From contig OZ246887.1 of assembly GCA_965231765.1 (NCBI GenBank), positions 4,712,001-4,776,000 on the forward strand: 64,000 bases of DNA. The letters are read 5' to 3'. The stretch comes from JAAXHF01 sp963665955 (GTDB lineage: Bacteria > Desulfobacterota > Binatia > Bin18). Both the position numbers and the translations under genes were made by a program. The notes under the pieces are model-generated. The model was given only the letters and a program-made list of their open reading frames with translations. It did not search any database and had not been told where the DNA came from. Shown in pieces: positions 18,870-28,620 of this stretch (position 1 is its first letter; each line of letters begins with the position of its first letter).

Positions 18870-19457
18870 TCACTGTCCTGATACGGCGTCAGCCCTGGGC
18901 TTCGTCCGCTTGGTAGTGAGTGCCCGGAACACGTTGAGGTGGTACTCCACCCCAGACCACAGGCTAAACACGACCGAGATCCACAGGAAATACATGCCAG
19001 CTAGGTGGAAATCCATATGCCAATAGGTATAGTGCAAAATAAGGCCGTGGACGGCAAAGACCTGACACAATGTCTTGTATTTCCCGACTCTCTCGGCCTG
19101 GACGATCAGGCCTTCTCCAGCAGCTATGCCGCGTAAGCCAGTCACGGCTATTTCCCGACCAATGAGCAAGACGACTAACCAGGCTGGCACGCGTGGAGAG
19201 CGATCGAGCGTCGCTAGCATAATGAGGGCTGCGGCAATAATGAGCTTATCGGCCAGGGGGTCAAGGAGTTTGCCCAGGGTGCTTGTCCGGCCCTGTCGCC
19301 GGGCGATATAGCCATCAAAATAATCAGTCCAACTCGCTACAAAAAAAATGCCAGCTGCCCACATTCCTGCGCTCGGTCTGGGGTCAAGCAAAAAATACAT
19401 CAGGAACGGGATCAGGAGGATACGAAATAAACTCAGTAGATTGGGCAGTTCTGACAC
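18870..19457 (-). CDS. pgsA: CDP-diacylglycerol-glycerol-3-phosphate 3-phosphatidyltransferase
   Basis: It makes phosphatidylglycerol phosphate at the inner membrane. The CDP-alcohol phosphotransferase motif DGx2ARx8Gx3Dx3D is complete in FDGYIARRQGRT followed by LGKLLDPLADK. Several hydrophobic helices surround it. I start at the GTG at 19457, preceded by AAAAGAGAG; this gives 195 residues, the normal size, and N-terminus VSELPNLLSLFRI. An open frame reaches 19610 but would run into the transglycosylase gene, whose stop is 16 bases upstream of the GTG. Confidence 0.9.
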   Translation of the reverse strand: MSELPNLLSLFRILLIPFLMYFLLDPRPSAGMWAAGIFFVASWTDYFDGYIARRQGRTSTLGKLLDPLADKLIIAAALIMLATLDRSPRVPAWLVVLLIGREIAVTGLRGIAAGEGLIVQAERVGKYKTLCQVFAVHGLILHYTYWHMDFHLAGMYFLWISVVFSLWSGVEYHLNVFRALTTKRTKPRADAVSGQ

Positions 19458-19473
19458 CAGGACTCTCTTTTGG

Positions 19474-20115
19474 TTAACCAGAGTGCATCTGGTCGAGCCG
19501 GGCTCGTTTTTTGTAGGTTTGACGGTAGCGGAGGACGCGCTGGACGTATCGGCGGGTCTCTCGATAGGGCGGAATGCCACGGTATTTTTTGACAGCTTTT
19601 TCCCCGGCATTATACGCAGCCAGGGTGAATTTCAGATTGCCCCGATAGCGCTTCAGTAACAAACGCAAATGCCGCACCCCAGCGTCAATGTTTTGGCGCG
19701 GCACGTATAGATCGGACACCCCGTACAGGGCGGCTGTGGCTGGCATGAGCTGCATTAAGCCGCGGGCTCCAGCCGGTGAGAGCGCACGTGTATCAAACCC
19801 CGATTCCGCCTTGATCACGGCTTTGATGAGGGCAAATTCGACCCCGTGGCGACGACCTGCCGTACGGATCAGGGTATCAAATTCCGTCGCGTTCTTACGC
19901 GGCCGCAAACGGCCCCGAGCAGGACGGGTGCGCACAGTCCGGACGTGGACCTGGTAGTCGGGGCTATCTGGTACGTTTGTGAAACTCAGCCCCCCTTTTG
20001 CATCACGGCGGACATAGATATCAGCCCGCGCATCTGGAAGTGCAACCAGTATGCTCGTCCCCCCAAGAAGGAAGATGAGCATGAGAATTTCCACCCGACA
20101 TCCCCAAACCCTCAT
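19474..20115 (-). CDS. Secreted lytic transglycosylase (SLT domain)
   Basis: It cleaves the MurNAc-GlcNAc bond of peptidoglycan, forming anhydro-MurNAc. After a signal peptide (about 1-32, ending in DARA) comes a short DUF4124-like segment (IYVRRDAKGGLSFTNVPD) and then the SLT domain. The catalytic glutamate is in VIKAESGFD; the GLMQLMPATA and AAYNAGEKAVKKY motifs are intact. The ATG at 20115 follows GGGGAG; a GTG directly before it is an alternative. It is the first gene of the operon with pgsA and the epimerase. Confidence 0.92.
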   Translation of the reverse strand: MRVWGCRVEILMLIFLLGGTSILVALPDARADIYVRRDAKGGLSFTNVPDSPDYQVHVRTVRTRPARGRLRPRKNATEFDTLIRTAGRRHGVEFALIKAVIKAESGFDTRALSPAGARGLMQLMPATAALYGVSDLYVPRQNIDAGVRHLRLLLKRYRGNLKFTLAAYNAGEKAVKKYRGIPPYRETRRYVQRVLRYRQTYKKRARLDQMHSG

Positions 20116-20277
20116 CACGCTCCCCTAGATAATCAATTTTTCCTCCTAGGTCAATTTCGGTCTCCTTTCGGCTCAGGTGTCTCACGACTCTCCCGGCTTG
20201 ACTCCTCAGTATCGACATGCGAGCAATGAGTACCAAACAGCGCAATCTTCGACCCTGCGCACGCCCGTGCGACCTGA

Positions 20278-21888
20278 GTGAGTCTCAGCGTGGATACCAG
20301 CGACTATCTTATTATTGGCAGCGGTATTGCCGGCTTGAGCCTGGCCCTCAAGGCCGCCGTCCACAGCTCTGTCACGATTGTGACCAAGGACTGCCTGCCC
20401 GAGAGCAATAGCGCCTATGCCCAAGGCGGGATTGCCTCCGTCTGGAGCGCGGATGATTCGTTTGACGCGCATATTCGCGATACCTTGAATGCCGGGGCTG
20501 GTTTATGCCACACGGACGTGGTTGAGACCGTTGTCCGAGAAGGGCCGGAACGCATCCATGAGCTGATCGCGCTGGGGACAAATTTCTCACGTCGGAATGG
20601 TGACCGAGCTGAAGGTGCTGCCGAATACGATCTGGGACTGGAAGGCGGGCATTCGTATCGCCGTATTCTGCACGCGGCAGATACCACTGGCCAAGAGATC
20701 ATACGCGCGCTGGTTGCCGCCGTGCGCGCGCACGCCAACATTCGGATTCTTGAAAATCATATGGGGATTGATCTGCTGACTGCTGCCGGTTCAGCTGGTC
20801 AGGAGTGCTGGGGCGCACATGTCTTGGATCTGGAGACGAACCACGTTACGACGTTTACCGCCCGCGTAACCGTGCTGTGTACGGGCGGGGCGGGCAAGGT
20901 CTATTTATATACCAGTAATCCGGACGTAGCGACTGGCGACGGATTGGCGATGGCATATCGGGCTGGCGCGCCAGTCGCAAACCTGGAGTTTTTTCAGTTC
21001 CACCCCACCTGTCTGTTCCATCCCCAAGCGAAATCTTTCTTGATCTCGGAAGCGTTGCGTGGCGAGGGGGCGATCCTGTGCCGTCCGGATGGTGCGCCTT
21101 TTATGGCAGCGTATGATGCCCGAGCTGAGCTGGCTCCCAGGGATGTCGTCGCTCGGGCGATCGACCAGGAAATGAAGACGCACGGTTTCTCGTCCGTGTT
21201 TCTCGATATCAGTCACCGTGACAGCGATTTTCTGCGCAAGCGTTTTCCGACAATTGCCCAGCGCTGTCTCGAATGTGGCATTGATCTTACCAAAGAACCG
21301 ATCCCAGTCGTGCCGGCCGCGCATTATATGTGTGGCGGGGTGGTAACAGACCTGAACGGAGCAACGCCGATACACCGCCTGTATGCGGCTGGAGAGGTCG
21401 CGATGTCTGGCCTGCATGGAGCAAATCGCTTGGCCTCCAACTCGTTACTCGAAGCCGTTGTCTTTGCCCATCGGGTCTTTCGCCATGCCCAGTCATTTCT
21501 GGCAACGGACCGCGAGACCCCCCAAGCCTTTGCTGACTGGAACCCTGGCCAAGCCGTCGATAGCGACGAAATGGTCGTCGTGACCCATACCTGGGAAGAA
21601 ATCCGGCGCCTGATGTGGAACTATGTCGGTATCGTGCGCAGTGATAGGCGTTTGGCCCGTGCCCGGCGTCGCATCGCCCTGATTCAGGATGAAATCCAGG
21701 AGTATTATTGGAACTTTTTGGTCACCGGCGATGTCCTGGAACTGCGCAATCTTGCCACTGTGGCAGAGCTGATCATTCGGTGTGCCAGTCAGCGGCATGA
21801 AAGCCGGGGTCTGCATTCGACGCTCGATTATCCTGAGACGGATAGTGACCAGGGGCAGCGAGACACGACCGTGCAGATTGATGCCTAG
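20278..21888 (+). CDS. nadB: L-aspartate oxidase
   Basis: This flavoprotein oxidises aspartate to iminoaspartate, the first step of de novo NAD synthesis. The FAD-binding loop is IIGSGIAGLSLALK near the N-terminus. SNSAYAQGGIASVW, HGANRLASNSLLEAVVFA and MCGGVVTDLNGAT are typical of NadB and its succinate dehydrogenase relatives; the 536-residue length and lack of a succinate dehydrogenase partner favour NadB. The GTG at 20278 is assumed; a second GTG at 20290 is possible. nadA and nadC are not in the window. It is convergent with the purine operon. Confidence 0.93.
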   Translation: MSLSVDTSDYLIIGSGIAGLSLALKAAVHSSVTIVTKDCLPESNSAYAQGGIASVWSADDSFDAHIRDTLNAGAGLCHTDVVETVVREGPERIHELIALGTNFSRRNGDRAEGAAEYDLGLEGGHSYRRILHAADTTGQEIIRALVAAVRAHANIRILENHMGIDLLTAAGSAGQECWGAHVLDLETNHVTTFTARVTVLCTGGAGKVYLYTSNPDVATGDGLAMAYRAGAPVANLEFFQFHPTCLFHPQAKSFLISEALRGEGAILCRPDGAPFMAAYDARAELAPRDVVARAIDQEMKTHGFSSVFLDISHRDSDFLRKRFPTIAQRCLECGIDLTKEPIPVVPAAHYMCGGVVTDLNGATPIHRLYAAGEVAMSGLHGANRLASNSLLEAVVFAHRVFRHAQSFLATDRETPQAFADWNPGQAVDSDEMVVVTHTWEEIRRLMWNYVGIVRSDRRLARARRRIALIQDEIQEYYWNFLVTGDVLELRNLATVAELIIRCASQRHESRGLHSTLDYPETDSDQGQRDTTVQIDA

Positions 21889-21921
21889 TCTGATCCCTGC
21901 CTGCGAGATTGCATCCCGTCA

Positions 21922-22078
21922 GGCCCGGAACTGAAATACTTGCCACCGAGCCCTCAAGGTTCACATCGAAGGTCTTGAACCAATTCTGATCGGAAAAGGT
22001 GTCACACTTTGCAAACCCATCAACAACTCCACCCGCGTGATTGACCTGCACCCGGATGTCACCTATCTCTGCGCTGAT
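21922..22078 (-). pseudogene. Fragment of a short-chain dehydrogenase/reductase
   Basis: Directly after the purF stop the minus strand encodes IGDIRVQVNHAGGVVDG, then DTFSDQNWFKTFDVNLEGSV. This matches the SDR N-N-A-G motif and the following alpha-4 region (usually DVNLxG). There is no Rossmann GxxxGxG upstream and no YxxxK downstream: the frame runs into sequence antisense to the nadB end. It is a piece of about 50 codons left by deletion between nadB and purF. The only upstream reading is through the purF stop, so it is not a gene. Confidence 0.6.
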
Positions 22079-23521
22079 TCAGCGATCCAGCTCAAACAGC
22101 GGCAGCTGGCTGCCTTTCGGGCGCTCACCGATTGGGACCGGGTAGTGATCGGTAAAACAGGCGTCACAGAAGCCACCCTGAGACTCTTTGATGGCGACAT
22201 ACAGTCCGGCTTGACTGAGATAGGACAGGCTGTCAGCAGTGATATGTTGTCGGATTTCTTCGACAGATTGGTGAGCGGCAATCAATTCGCCGCGTTTGGG
22301 CGTATCGACGCCATAGTAGCACGGACCGGTGGTGGGCGGAGAGCTGATGCGCATATGGACTTCGCGCGCGCCAGCATTGCGGATCATCGTGATAATCTTG
22401 CGGCTAGTTGTGCCGCGGACAATGGAGTCATCGACGACGACGACACGCTTGCCGCGCAAGACCTCAGCCTGGGCATTCAGCTTGATCTTGACCCCAAAGT
22501 GGCGGATGGCGTCGCGGGGCTCAATAAAGGTGCGGCCCACATAATGGTTGCGAATCAAACCCATCTCAAACGCTAAGCCGGTTTCCTGGGCGTAGCCCAG
22601 AGCGGGCGGAACACCTGAATCCGGCACCGGAATGACAATATCAGCTTCAACCGGCGCTTCGCGGGCGAGCTGACGACCGAACTCTTGGCGGACCTGATAG
22701 ACATTCCGGCCATACTGCACGCTGTCAGGTCGAGAAAAGTAGATATATTCAAACACACAGCGTGACAGCGGCTCGCGCGGAAAAGGGTGATACGACTGGC
22801 TGCCTTCCGGGGTAAATAAAAGGACTTCGCCCGGCTCTACTTCGCGCTCGTAGGTGGCTCCAATCAGGTCCAGGGCACAGGTTTCTGAGGTGACAATAGC
22901 CGTCTGTTTGCCTTTGTCATTGATCTGGCCAAGGATGAGCGGCCGAAACCCATGCGGATCACGCGCGACGACCATTTCGTTTTCGGTCAGAAATACGAGC
23001 GAATACGCTCCGCGCAGCTGCGCCAACGCCTCGATAATCCGATCAACCAGGGTCGGTGCTTGCGCGCCGGCAATGAGATGGAGGATGACTTCAGTATCAA
23101 CCGTCGATTGAAAGATTGAGCCATGGTTTTCCAAACGCAGACGCAGCTCATCAGCGTTGACCAGGTTGCCATTGTGGGCAACGGCGAGCGAGCCATGGGT
23201 GTAGCGGGCGACCAGCGGTTGGGTGTTTCTCAGAACGGTTGAGCCGGCCGTCGAATAGCGGTTATGCCCGATCGCACTCATCCCTTCGAGGCGGCGGATC
23301 TGTTTTTCTTCAAAGACATCTGCCACTAAACCGAGACCCCGATGCAGCAGCAGAGTTTGTCCATTCGAGGAGGCAATCCCGGCTGCTTCTTGACCCCGAT
23401 GTTGCAGGGCGTACAGGGACAAATAGGCGAGGTTCGCCGCATCAGGGTGGCCATAGATACCAACAACTCCGCATTCTTCATGGAAACGATCACCCTCCTC
23501 ATCCGTGTGTCGGCTGGCCAC
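22079..23521 (-). CDS. purF: Amidophosphoribosyltransferase
   Basis: It makes 5-phosphoribosylamine from PRPP and glutamine, the first step of purine synthesis. The N-terminal nucleophile is the Cys in HEECGVVGIYG. The GTG at 23521 gives a 16-residue propeptide before it and has AGAGGAGG four bases upstream; an ATG at 23608 inside purL is the alternative and would lengthen the propeptide. The PRPP-binding motif VVVVDDSIVRGTTS is intact. It is the last gene of the operon, 31 bases after purL. Confidence 0.95.
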   Translation of the reverse strand: MASRHTDEEGDRFHEECGVVGIYGHPDAANLAYLSLYALQHRGQEAAGIASSNGQTLLLHRGLGLVADVFEEKQIRRLEGMSAIGHNRYSTAGSTVLRNTQPLVARYTHGSLAVAHNGNLVNADELRLRLENHGSIFQSTVDTEVILHLIAGAQAPTLVDRIIEALAQLRGAYSLVFLTENEMVVARDPHGFRPLILGQINDKGKQTAIVTSETCALDLIGATYEREVEPGEVLLFTPEGSQSYHPFPREPLSRCVFEYIYFSRPDSVQYGRNVYQVRQEFGRQLAREAPVEADIVIPVPDSGVPPALGYAQETGLAFEMGLIRNHYVGRTFIEPRDAIRHFGVKIKLNAQAEVLRGKRVVVVDDSIVRGTTSRKIITMIRNAGAREVHMRISSPPTTGPCYYGVDTPKRGELIAAHQSVEEIRQHITADSLSYLSQAGLYVAIKESQGGFCDACFTDHYPVPIGERPKGSQLPLFELDR

Positions 23522-23552
23522 AGAGCCTCCTCTCACGCCGGAACGGCGCGGT

Positions 23553-25778
23553 TTACAGCCCAATCTGTCGAGCAAGAGCTGTTCGCCATTCGTGTTGGAG
23601 CTGGGCAACGGGGAGCTGTATCACACCCGTAATGTCCAACGCGGTTCCCCCCACTTCCCCTAAGACCGTACAGGCTACGCTCGCTGCCCGGGCCAGTGTT
23701 TGCAGTCGAGATACGTTTTCGGCCGGCAGCGAAATCACGACCCGGGATTGGCTTTCGCCAAACAAGAGTGCGTCATAACGAAGCGACCCGCAGAGCGGCT
23801 CTGCAAAGGTGACGTGCCCACCAATGCCGGGGCCTGGTCCGGTGATACACGCCTCCGCCAGGGCAATCGCCAGTCCGCCTTCAGCCACATCGTGGGCGGA
23901 AGACAGGAGCTGTTCTTGGGCGGCGTGTATACATAAATCCTGGAGACGTTTTTCTTGTGCCAGGTCCACGCTTGGTGGCAGACCGGCCACCTGGCCGTGA
24001 ATGACAGACAGATACTCGCTGGCTCCTAGCTCCTCCAGGGTTTCGCCTAAGAGGATAATCACATCACCTGGCTGCTTAAACCATTGCGTCACATGCCGGG
24101 CGACATCCGGCAGGATACCGACCATGGCAACGGTTGGTGTGGGCGGAATGGCTGTGCCTGCGGTCTCATTATAGAAACTGACATTGCCACTCACCACGGC
24201 CAATCCCAACGCGTCACACGCATCTCGCATACCGGCAATGGCTTGCTGGAACTGCCACATGACCTCTGGTTTTTCTGGATTGCCAAAATTGAGGCAGTCG
24301 GACAGGGCAACGGCCCGCGCTCCGCTCACGGCCAGGTTGCGCGCACTTTCGGCCACGGCGATCACCGCCCCCCGATAAGGATCTTGCAGGCAATACCGAC
24401 TATTGCAATCGACACTCAGGCCAATGCCAGTCTTGGTGCCTTTGATCCGGATGACGGCTGCGTCTGAACCGGATGGGACAACGGTATTGCCACACACCAG
24501 GGCATCGTATTGACGATAGACCCATTCTTTGCTGGCCAGGTTCGGGGAACGTAAGAGCTGGAGTACGATGTGATTGTAGTCCGTCGGCACGGGAATGCTG
24601 GTCAGGTCGAGCGATTGGCGGATGGCAAGATCGACTGGCGGGCCGGCCGGCCGTTCGTAGGCTGGGGCTTCGTCGGTCAGTGCTGAGACAGGAATACTCA
24701 CGACTTCTTGACCCTGCCACTCGGCGCGAAAACGCGCATCGTCGGTCACGTGTCCGACCACAACGGCCGGTAAGTCCCAGCGGGCAAAGATCGCCCTGAC
24801 GTCTTCTTCACAGCCGGCTTTGGCAACCAACAGCATACGTTCTTGGGATTCGGACAGCAGGAGTTCGTACGGGGTGATGCCTTCTTCACGGACAGGGATC
24901 GTATCCAGATTGAGTGAGAACCCTGTCCCTCCGCGCCCGGCCATTTCAACGGATGAGCTGGTCAGTCCGGCTGCACCCATATCTTGAATAGCGACGATCA
25001 GATCGCGCTGCATCAGTTCCAGGCACGCCTCAATCAACAGGTTTTCAGTAAAGGGATCGCCGACTTGTACCGCCGGGCGGAGTTCTTCCGAACGTGCGTC
25101 GAACTCGCGCGAGGCCAGCAGGCTGGCTCCATGGATACCATCCCGACCGGTACGCGAGCCAACATACATGACCGGGTTGCCAGCCCCAGCCGCGCGGGCT
25201 CGGAAAATACGGTCTGTCCGGACCACTCCGAGAGTGAAGGCGTTGACTAAGATATTGCCATTGTAGCCAGGGTCAAAAGACACCTCGCCGCCAACCGTTG
25301 GGACGCCAACGCTATTGCCGTAGCCGCCAATCCCCGCCACCACGCCTTTGACCAGATAGGGCGTCCGGGGGTGGTCGGGCGCGCCAAAACGCAGCGAATT
25401 GAGCGAGGCAATCGGCCGGGCGCCCATGGTGAAGACATCGCGTAAAATACCGCCCACTCCGGTTGCCGCGCCGTGATAGGGTTCAATAAATGATGGATGG
25501 TTATGGCTCTCGATTTTGAAGACAACAGCCAGGCCATCGCCGATATCGACGATGCCGGCATTCTCGCCTGGGCCTTGCAGAATAGCCGGACCTGTCGTTG
25601 GCAACTGGCTGAGAAAACGCCGCGAGCTTTTATAGCTACAGTGCTCAGACCACATCACGGAAAAGACGCCCAGCTCCTCAAAACTCGGCGGGCGGCCCAG
25701 CAGCTGAAGGATATGGTCGTATTCATCGGCCGTCAGGCCATGGTCCTCGGCAAGTTGGAGTGTCACTGTGGGTGCCAT
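23553..25778 (-). CDS. purL: Phosphoribosylformylglycinamidine synthase subunit PurL
   Basis: It is the ATP-dependent synthetase subunit of the PurLQS complex, converting FGAR to FGAM with ammonia from PurQ. The 741 residues match the small PurL form. Motifs include WSEHCSYKSSRRFL, FKIESHNHPSFIEPYHGAATGVGG and MGARPIASLNSLRFG in the first half, and HDVAEGGLAIALAEA and GESQSRVVIS near the C-terminus. It lies six bases after purQ. Confidence 0.97.
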   Translation of the reverse strand: MAPTVTLQLAEDHGLTADEYDHILQLLGRPPSFEELGVFSVMWSEHCSYKSSRRFLSQLPTTGPAILQGPGENAGIVDIGDGLAVVFKIESHNHPSFIEPYHGAATGVGGILRDVFTMGARPIASLNSLRFGAPDHPRTPYLVKGVVAGIGGYGNSVGVPTVGGEVSFDPGYNGNILVNAFTLGVVRTDRIFRARAAGAGNPVMYVGSRTGRDGIHGASLLASREFDARSEELRPAVQVGDPFTENLLIEACLELMQRDLIVAIQDMGAAGLTSSSVEMAGRGGTGFSLNLDTIPVREEGITPYELLLSESQERMLLVAKAGCEEDVRAIFARWDLPAVVVGHVTDDARFRAEWQGQEVVSIPVSALTDEAPAYERPAGPPVDLAIRQSLDLTSIPVPTDYNHIVLQLLRSPNLASKEWVYRQYDALVCGNTVVPSGSDAAVIRIKGTKTGIGLSVDCNSRYCLQDPYRGAVIAVAESARNLAVSGARAVALSDCLNFGNPEKPEVMWQFQQAIAGMRDACDALGLAVVSGNVSFYNETAGTAIPPTPTVAMVGILPDVARHVTQWFKQPGDVIILLGETLEELGASEYLSVIHGQVAGLPPSVDLAQEKRLQDLCIHAAQEQLLSSAHDVAEGGLAIALAEACITGPGPGIGGHVTFAEPLCGSLRYDALLFGESQSRVVISLPAENVSRLQTLARAASVACTVLGEVGGTALDITGVIQLPVAQLQHEWRTALARQIGL

Positions 25779-25784
25779 AGGTGC

Positions 25785-26465
25785 CTAGGAGAGCAATGAG
25801 CAGAACAATTTACGGCCGTCTTTTCCACCCAGGAGTGCCTCGACTGCGTGCTCGGGGTGGGGCATGAGGCCGACGACATTGGCCTGACGATTGGTGATGC
25901 CGGCAATATTGTTGAGCGAACCGTTGGGATTGGCAGCCGGGTCGATTTCGCCGGCTGCATTGGCGTAACGAAACACGACTTGGCCGTTATCTTCGAGCGA
26001 CTGCAGGGTCGGCCGGTCGGCGACATAACAGCCTTCGCCATGTTTGATCGGCAAGGCTAAGATCTCTTTATCCTGACACGCCGTGGTAAACACGGTGCGG
26101 GTATTTTCTACCCGCACCCGGACCCAGTCGCCAACGTATAAGAGGGACTGATTACGGACCAAAGCGCCCGGTAACAAGCCCGCTTCACACAGAATCTGAA
26201 AGCCATTACACATGCCGAGGACGGGACCACCGGCCTGCGCAAATTCGATCACACTGTGCATGACTGGTGAGAAGCGGGCCAAGGCCCCACAGCGCAAATA
26301 GTCACCGTACGAATAGCCACCTGGTAAGACAATCGCGTCTACCCCGTGCAGATCGGGATCTTTGTGCCACAAGGCAACGGCGTGTTGTTCCAAGACGGTG
26401 TCCAGGCAATACAGGCTATCCCGGTCATCGTTTGAGCCCGGAAATGTGACAACCCCCCACTTCAC
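25785..26465 (-). CDS. purQ: Phosphoribosylformylglycinamidine synthase subunit PurQ
   Basis: It is the class I glutaminase subunit that supplies ammonia to PurL. The nucleophile is Cys86 in VLGMCNGFQIL, and the His/Glu pair is in GLMPHPEHAVE near the C-terminus. The N-terminus KWGVVTFPGSNDDRD is typical, as is the length of 226 residues. Its start overlaps the purS stop by four bases (ATGA), which implies translational coupling. Confidence 0.97.
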   Translation of the reverse strand: MKWGVVTFPGSNDDRDSLYCLDTVLEQHAVALWHKDPDLHGVDAIVLPGGYSYGDYLRCGALARFSPVMHSVIEFAQAGGPVLGMCNGFQILCEAGLLPGALVRNQSLLYVGDWVRVRVENTRTVFTTACQDKEILALPIKHGEGCYVADRPTLQSLEDNGQVVFRYANAAGEIDPAANPNGSLNNIAGITNRQANVVGLMPHPEHAVEALLGGKDGRKLFCSLLS

Positions 26466-26728
26466 TGTGGTGTGCCCCTCTCCTCCTGGATAATCTCAAA
26501 CCGGAAGTCTTCGATTACCTGGTTGGCTAACAAGCGCTGGCACATTTCCTCGACCCGGTGTTCCGCTTGGCTGGGGGATACGCCCTGGAGGCGAACTTCC
26601 AGGTACTTGCCCATCCGCACCTCGCTGACTTCAGCATAGTCTAAAGCGTGCAATGACGCTGCAATGGCTTTGCCTTGCGGATCGAGAATCGCTTTTTTGA
26701 GGGTCACGTAGACTTTTGCCAACAGCAT
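26462..26728 (-). CDS. purS: Phosphoribosylformylglycinamidine synthase subunit PurS
   Basis: It is the small subunit that docks PurQ onto PurL. The 88 residues match the family: VYVTLKKAILDPQGKAIAAS at the N-terminus, EVRMGKYLEVRLQG in the middle, and LLANQVIEDFRFEI at the end. The start MLLAKVYV at 26728 is chosen because the upstream extension to 26854 overlaps the end of purB and has no family similarity. Having a separate PurS agrees with the short PurL and separate PurQ. Confidence 0.95.
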   Translation of the reverse strand: MLLAKVYVTLKKAILDPQGKAIAASLHALDYAEVSEVRMGKYLEVRLQGVSPSQAEHRVEEMCQRLLANQVIEDFRFEIIQEERGTPQ

Positions 26729-26777
26729 GTGATTGCCTATCTGGTCTTGTCGTACAGTTGTGTGTCCGTGCCCTCCG

Positions 26778-28076
26778 CTAGGCTTTCCGCAGGGCGCGTT
26801 CAATAATAGTTTCCGTATGGCGTAAAGCGTGCTGTGCATCAAAGAGTTGGTCAATCTCAGTTGGACTTAACAAACGGGTAATATCAGGATCTTGGCGAAC
26901 AGCCGTTGCAAAGGAGGCACCGGTGTCCCAGACGTGCATGGCATTCCGCTGGACCCAGCCATAGGCTTCGTCACGGGTCGTGCCTTTACGGACAAGGGCC
27001 AGCAGCAGGTGCTCGGAGTAAACCATGTCACCCAGGGTGCTCATATTCTGATGCATCCGGTCGGGGTGAATCACGAGGCGGTCCAGGATACTGGTTAGCC
27101 GGGTCAACATAAAATCGAGCAGAATCGTGGCATCCGGGCCAATCACCCGTTCGACTGAGGAGTGGCTGATATCGCGCTCATGCCAGAGGGGGATATTCTC
27201 AAACGCGGACAGCGCATAGCCTCGCAACAAGCGAGCCGAGCCACATACGTTTTCCAGCTGCCACGGGTTGCGCTTATGCGGCATGGCCGAAGAGCCTTTT
27301 TGACCGGGACTGAAGGGCTCTTCGACTTCCAACACCTCGGTGCGTTGCAAGTGGCGGACTTCCGTCGCAATCCGTTCTAATGAACTGCCAATCAAGGCCA
27401 GGGCTGAGAAAAAGGCGGCGTGTCGGTCGCGGGGTACAATCTGGGTAGAGATGGGCTCTGGGCTGAGACCTAGCCGCGCGCACACAAAAGCTTCAATCTT
27501 TGGGTCGATATTGGCAAAGGTGCCGACTGCACCGGAGATTTTACCAAACGCAATTTCTTGCCGAGCGTGTTGCAGACGGCTGTGACTGCGTTGTATTTCT
27601 GCGTACCAATGCGCAGCTTTGAGGCCAAAAGTAATGGGCTCAGCGTGCACGCCATGGGTCCGTCCAATCGTCAAGGTATGCGTGTGTTCGCGGGCCATGC
27701 GTTCCAAAACGGTGGCCAAGGCATCCAGGTCTGCCAGCAGAATATCGGTGGCTTCACACAGCTGGACGGCAAAGCCAGTGTCAATCACATCCGAAGACGT
27801 CAGGCCCAGATGCAGATACCGCCCGGCTTCACCAATTGGCTCGGCGACTGAAGACACAAAGGCAATAACGTCATGTTTGACCTGTGCCTCAATTTCCAAC
27901 ATGCGGGGAATATTAACCCGAGCTTGGGCGCGTAACTGGGCCGCGGCAGCAGAGGGAACCTCGCCGTGTTCGGCCAAACCTTCACACGCCAGCAGCTCGA
28001 CTTCCAGCCATTTGGCGAATTTGTTCTCCTCTGACCAAATCTGGCCCATGACCGGGCGGGTATAACGTTCAATCAT
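26778..28076 (-). CDS. purB: Adenylosuccinate lyase
   Basis: It acts twice in purine synthesis, releasing fumarate from SAICAR and from adenylosuccinate. The fumarase-superfamily signature GSSAMPHKRNP is intact near residue 265. TIGRTHGVHAEPITFGLK (with the catalytic His) and GLTSSDVIDTG are also present. The 432 residues and the N-terminus MIERYTRPVMGQIWSEENKF are typical. It is the first gene of the minus-strand purine operon, so its promoter should lie at 28077-28200. Confidence 0.97.
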   Translation of the reverse strand: MIERYTRPVMGQIWSEENKFAKWLEVELLACEGLAEHGEVPSAAAAQLRAQARVNIPRMLEIEAQVKHDVIAFVSSVAEPIGEAGRYLHLGLTSSDVIDTGFAVQLCEATDILLADLDALATVLERMAREHTHTLTIGRTHGVHAEPITFGLKAAHWYAEIQRSHSRLQHARQEIAFGKISGAVGTFANIDPKIEAFVCARLGLSPEPISTQIVPRDRHAAFFSALALIGSSLERIATEVRHLQRTEVLEVEEPFSPGQKGSSAMPHKRNPWQLENVCGSARLLRGYALSAFENIPLWHERDISHSSVERVIGPDATILLDFMLTRLTSILDRLVIHPDRMHQNMSTLGDMVYSEHLLLALVRKGTTRDEAYGWVQRNAMHVWDTGASFATAVRQDPDITRLLSPTEIDQLFDAQHALRHTETIIERALRKA

Positions 28077-28620
28077 GGTATGAATCTACGCTGTACTCTT
28101 CCGTGCAGACGTGTCGCCTCCAGTGAAGAGGCGCCTCCTCAAGCGTAACAATTCCCTGACGAGAATGGGCAAGAATAGTGAAAAAACAGATGGGCTGTCT
28201 GGCCTCTGTCCTATGTCGCCGCTGTTCAGAAGTCAAGGGAGAAGGCTACGCTCCAGTGGAGCCGATTTGTTGCTGATGTCCACCCACGGTTTCACCGCTC
28301 TGTTCCCCTGTCTGGTGCGAAATCTCAAACACTCACCTCAGTGTCTTTTTTGTACGGTTTTCGGATTGAATATTTGCGCGTCGTGTTCGTCCACTGAAAT
28401 AAGTAGGGTTCCCCCCCTACGTATCCTCGCCCTGGCGGCAGCGGAGTATTTCCTCCTTCCCCTCTGCCGCCGCCCTCCTTCCAGCTGTTGCCGAACCGTA
28501 CAGGGAAGGGGGGAAACACTGGAGCCGCTTACCCCACAGGCAGCGTTTGATCTCTCAACAGGAGAACACGCAAGAACACCGACAAGGATTGCTCCAGGCC
28601 TCTCGCCGGGAAGCGACTGC
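28077..28620. other. Intergenic stretch without a recognisable gene
   Basis: These 540 bases between purB and a small hypothetical gene contain open frames on both strands, but none has a ribosome-binding site or a familiar motif. The promoter of the purine operon should be at the left end. GC-rich partial inverted repeats (GGCGGCAG near 28434 with CTGCCGCC near 28466) are present. I see no known RNA or riboswitch consensus. Confidence 0.5.
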
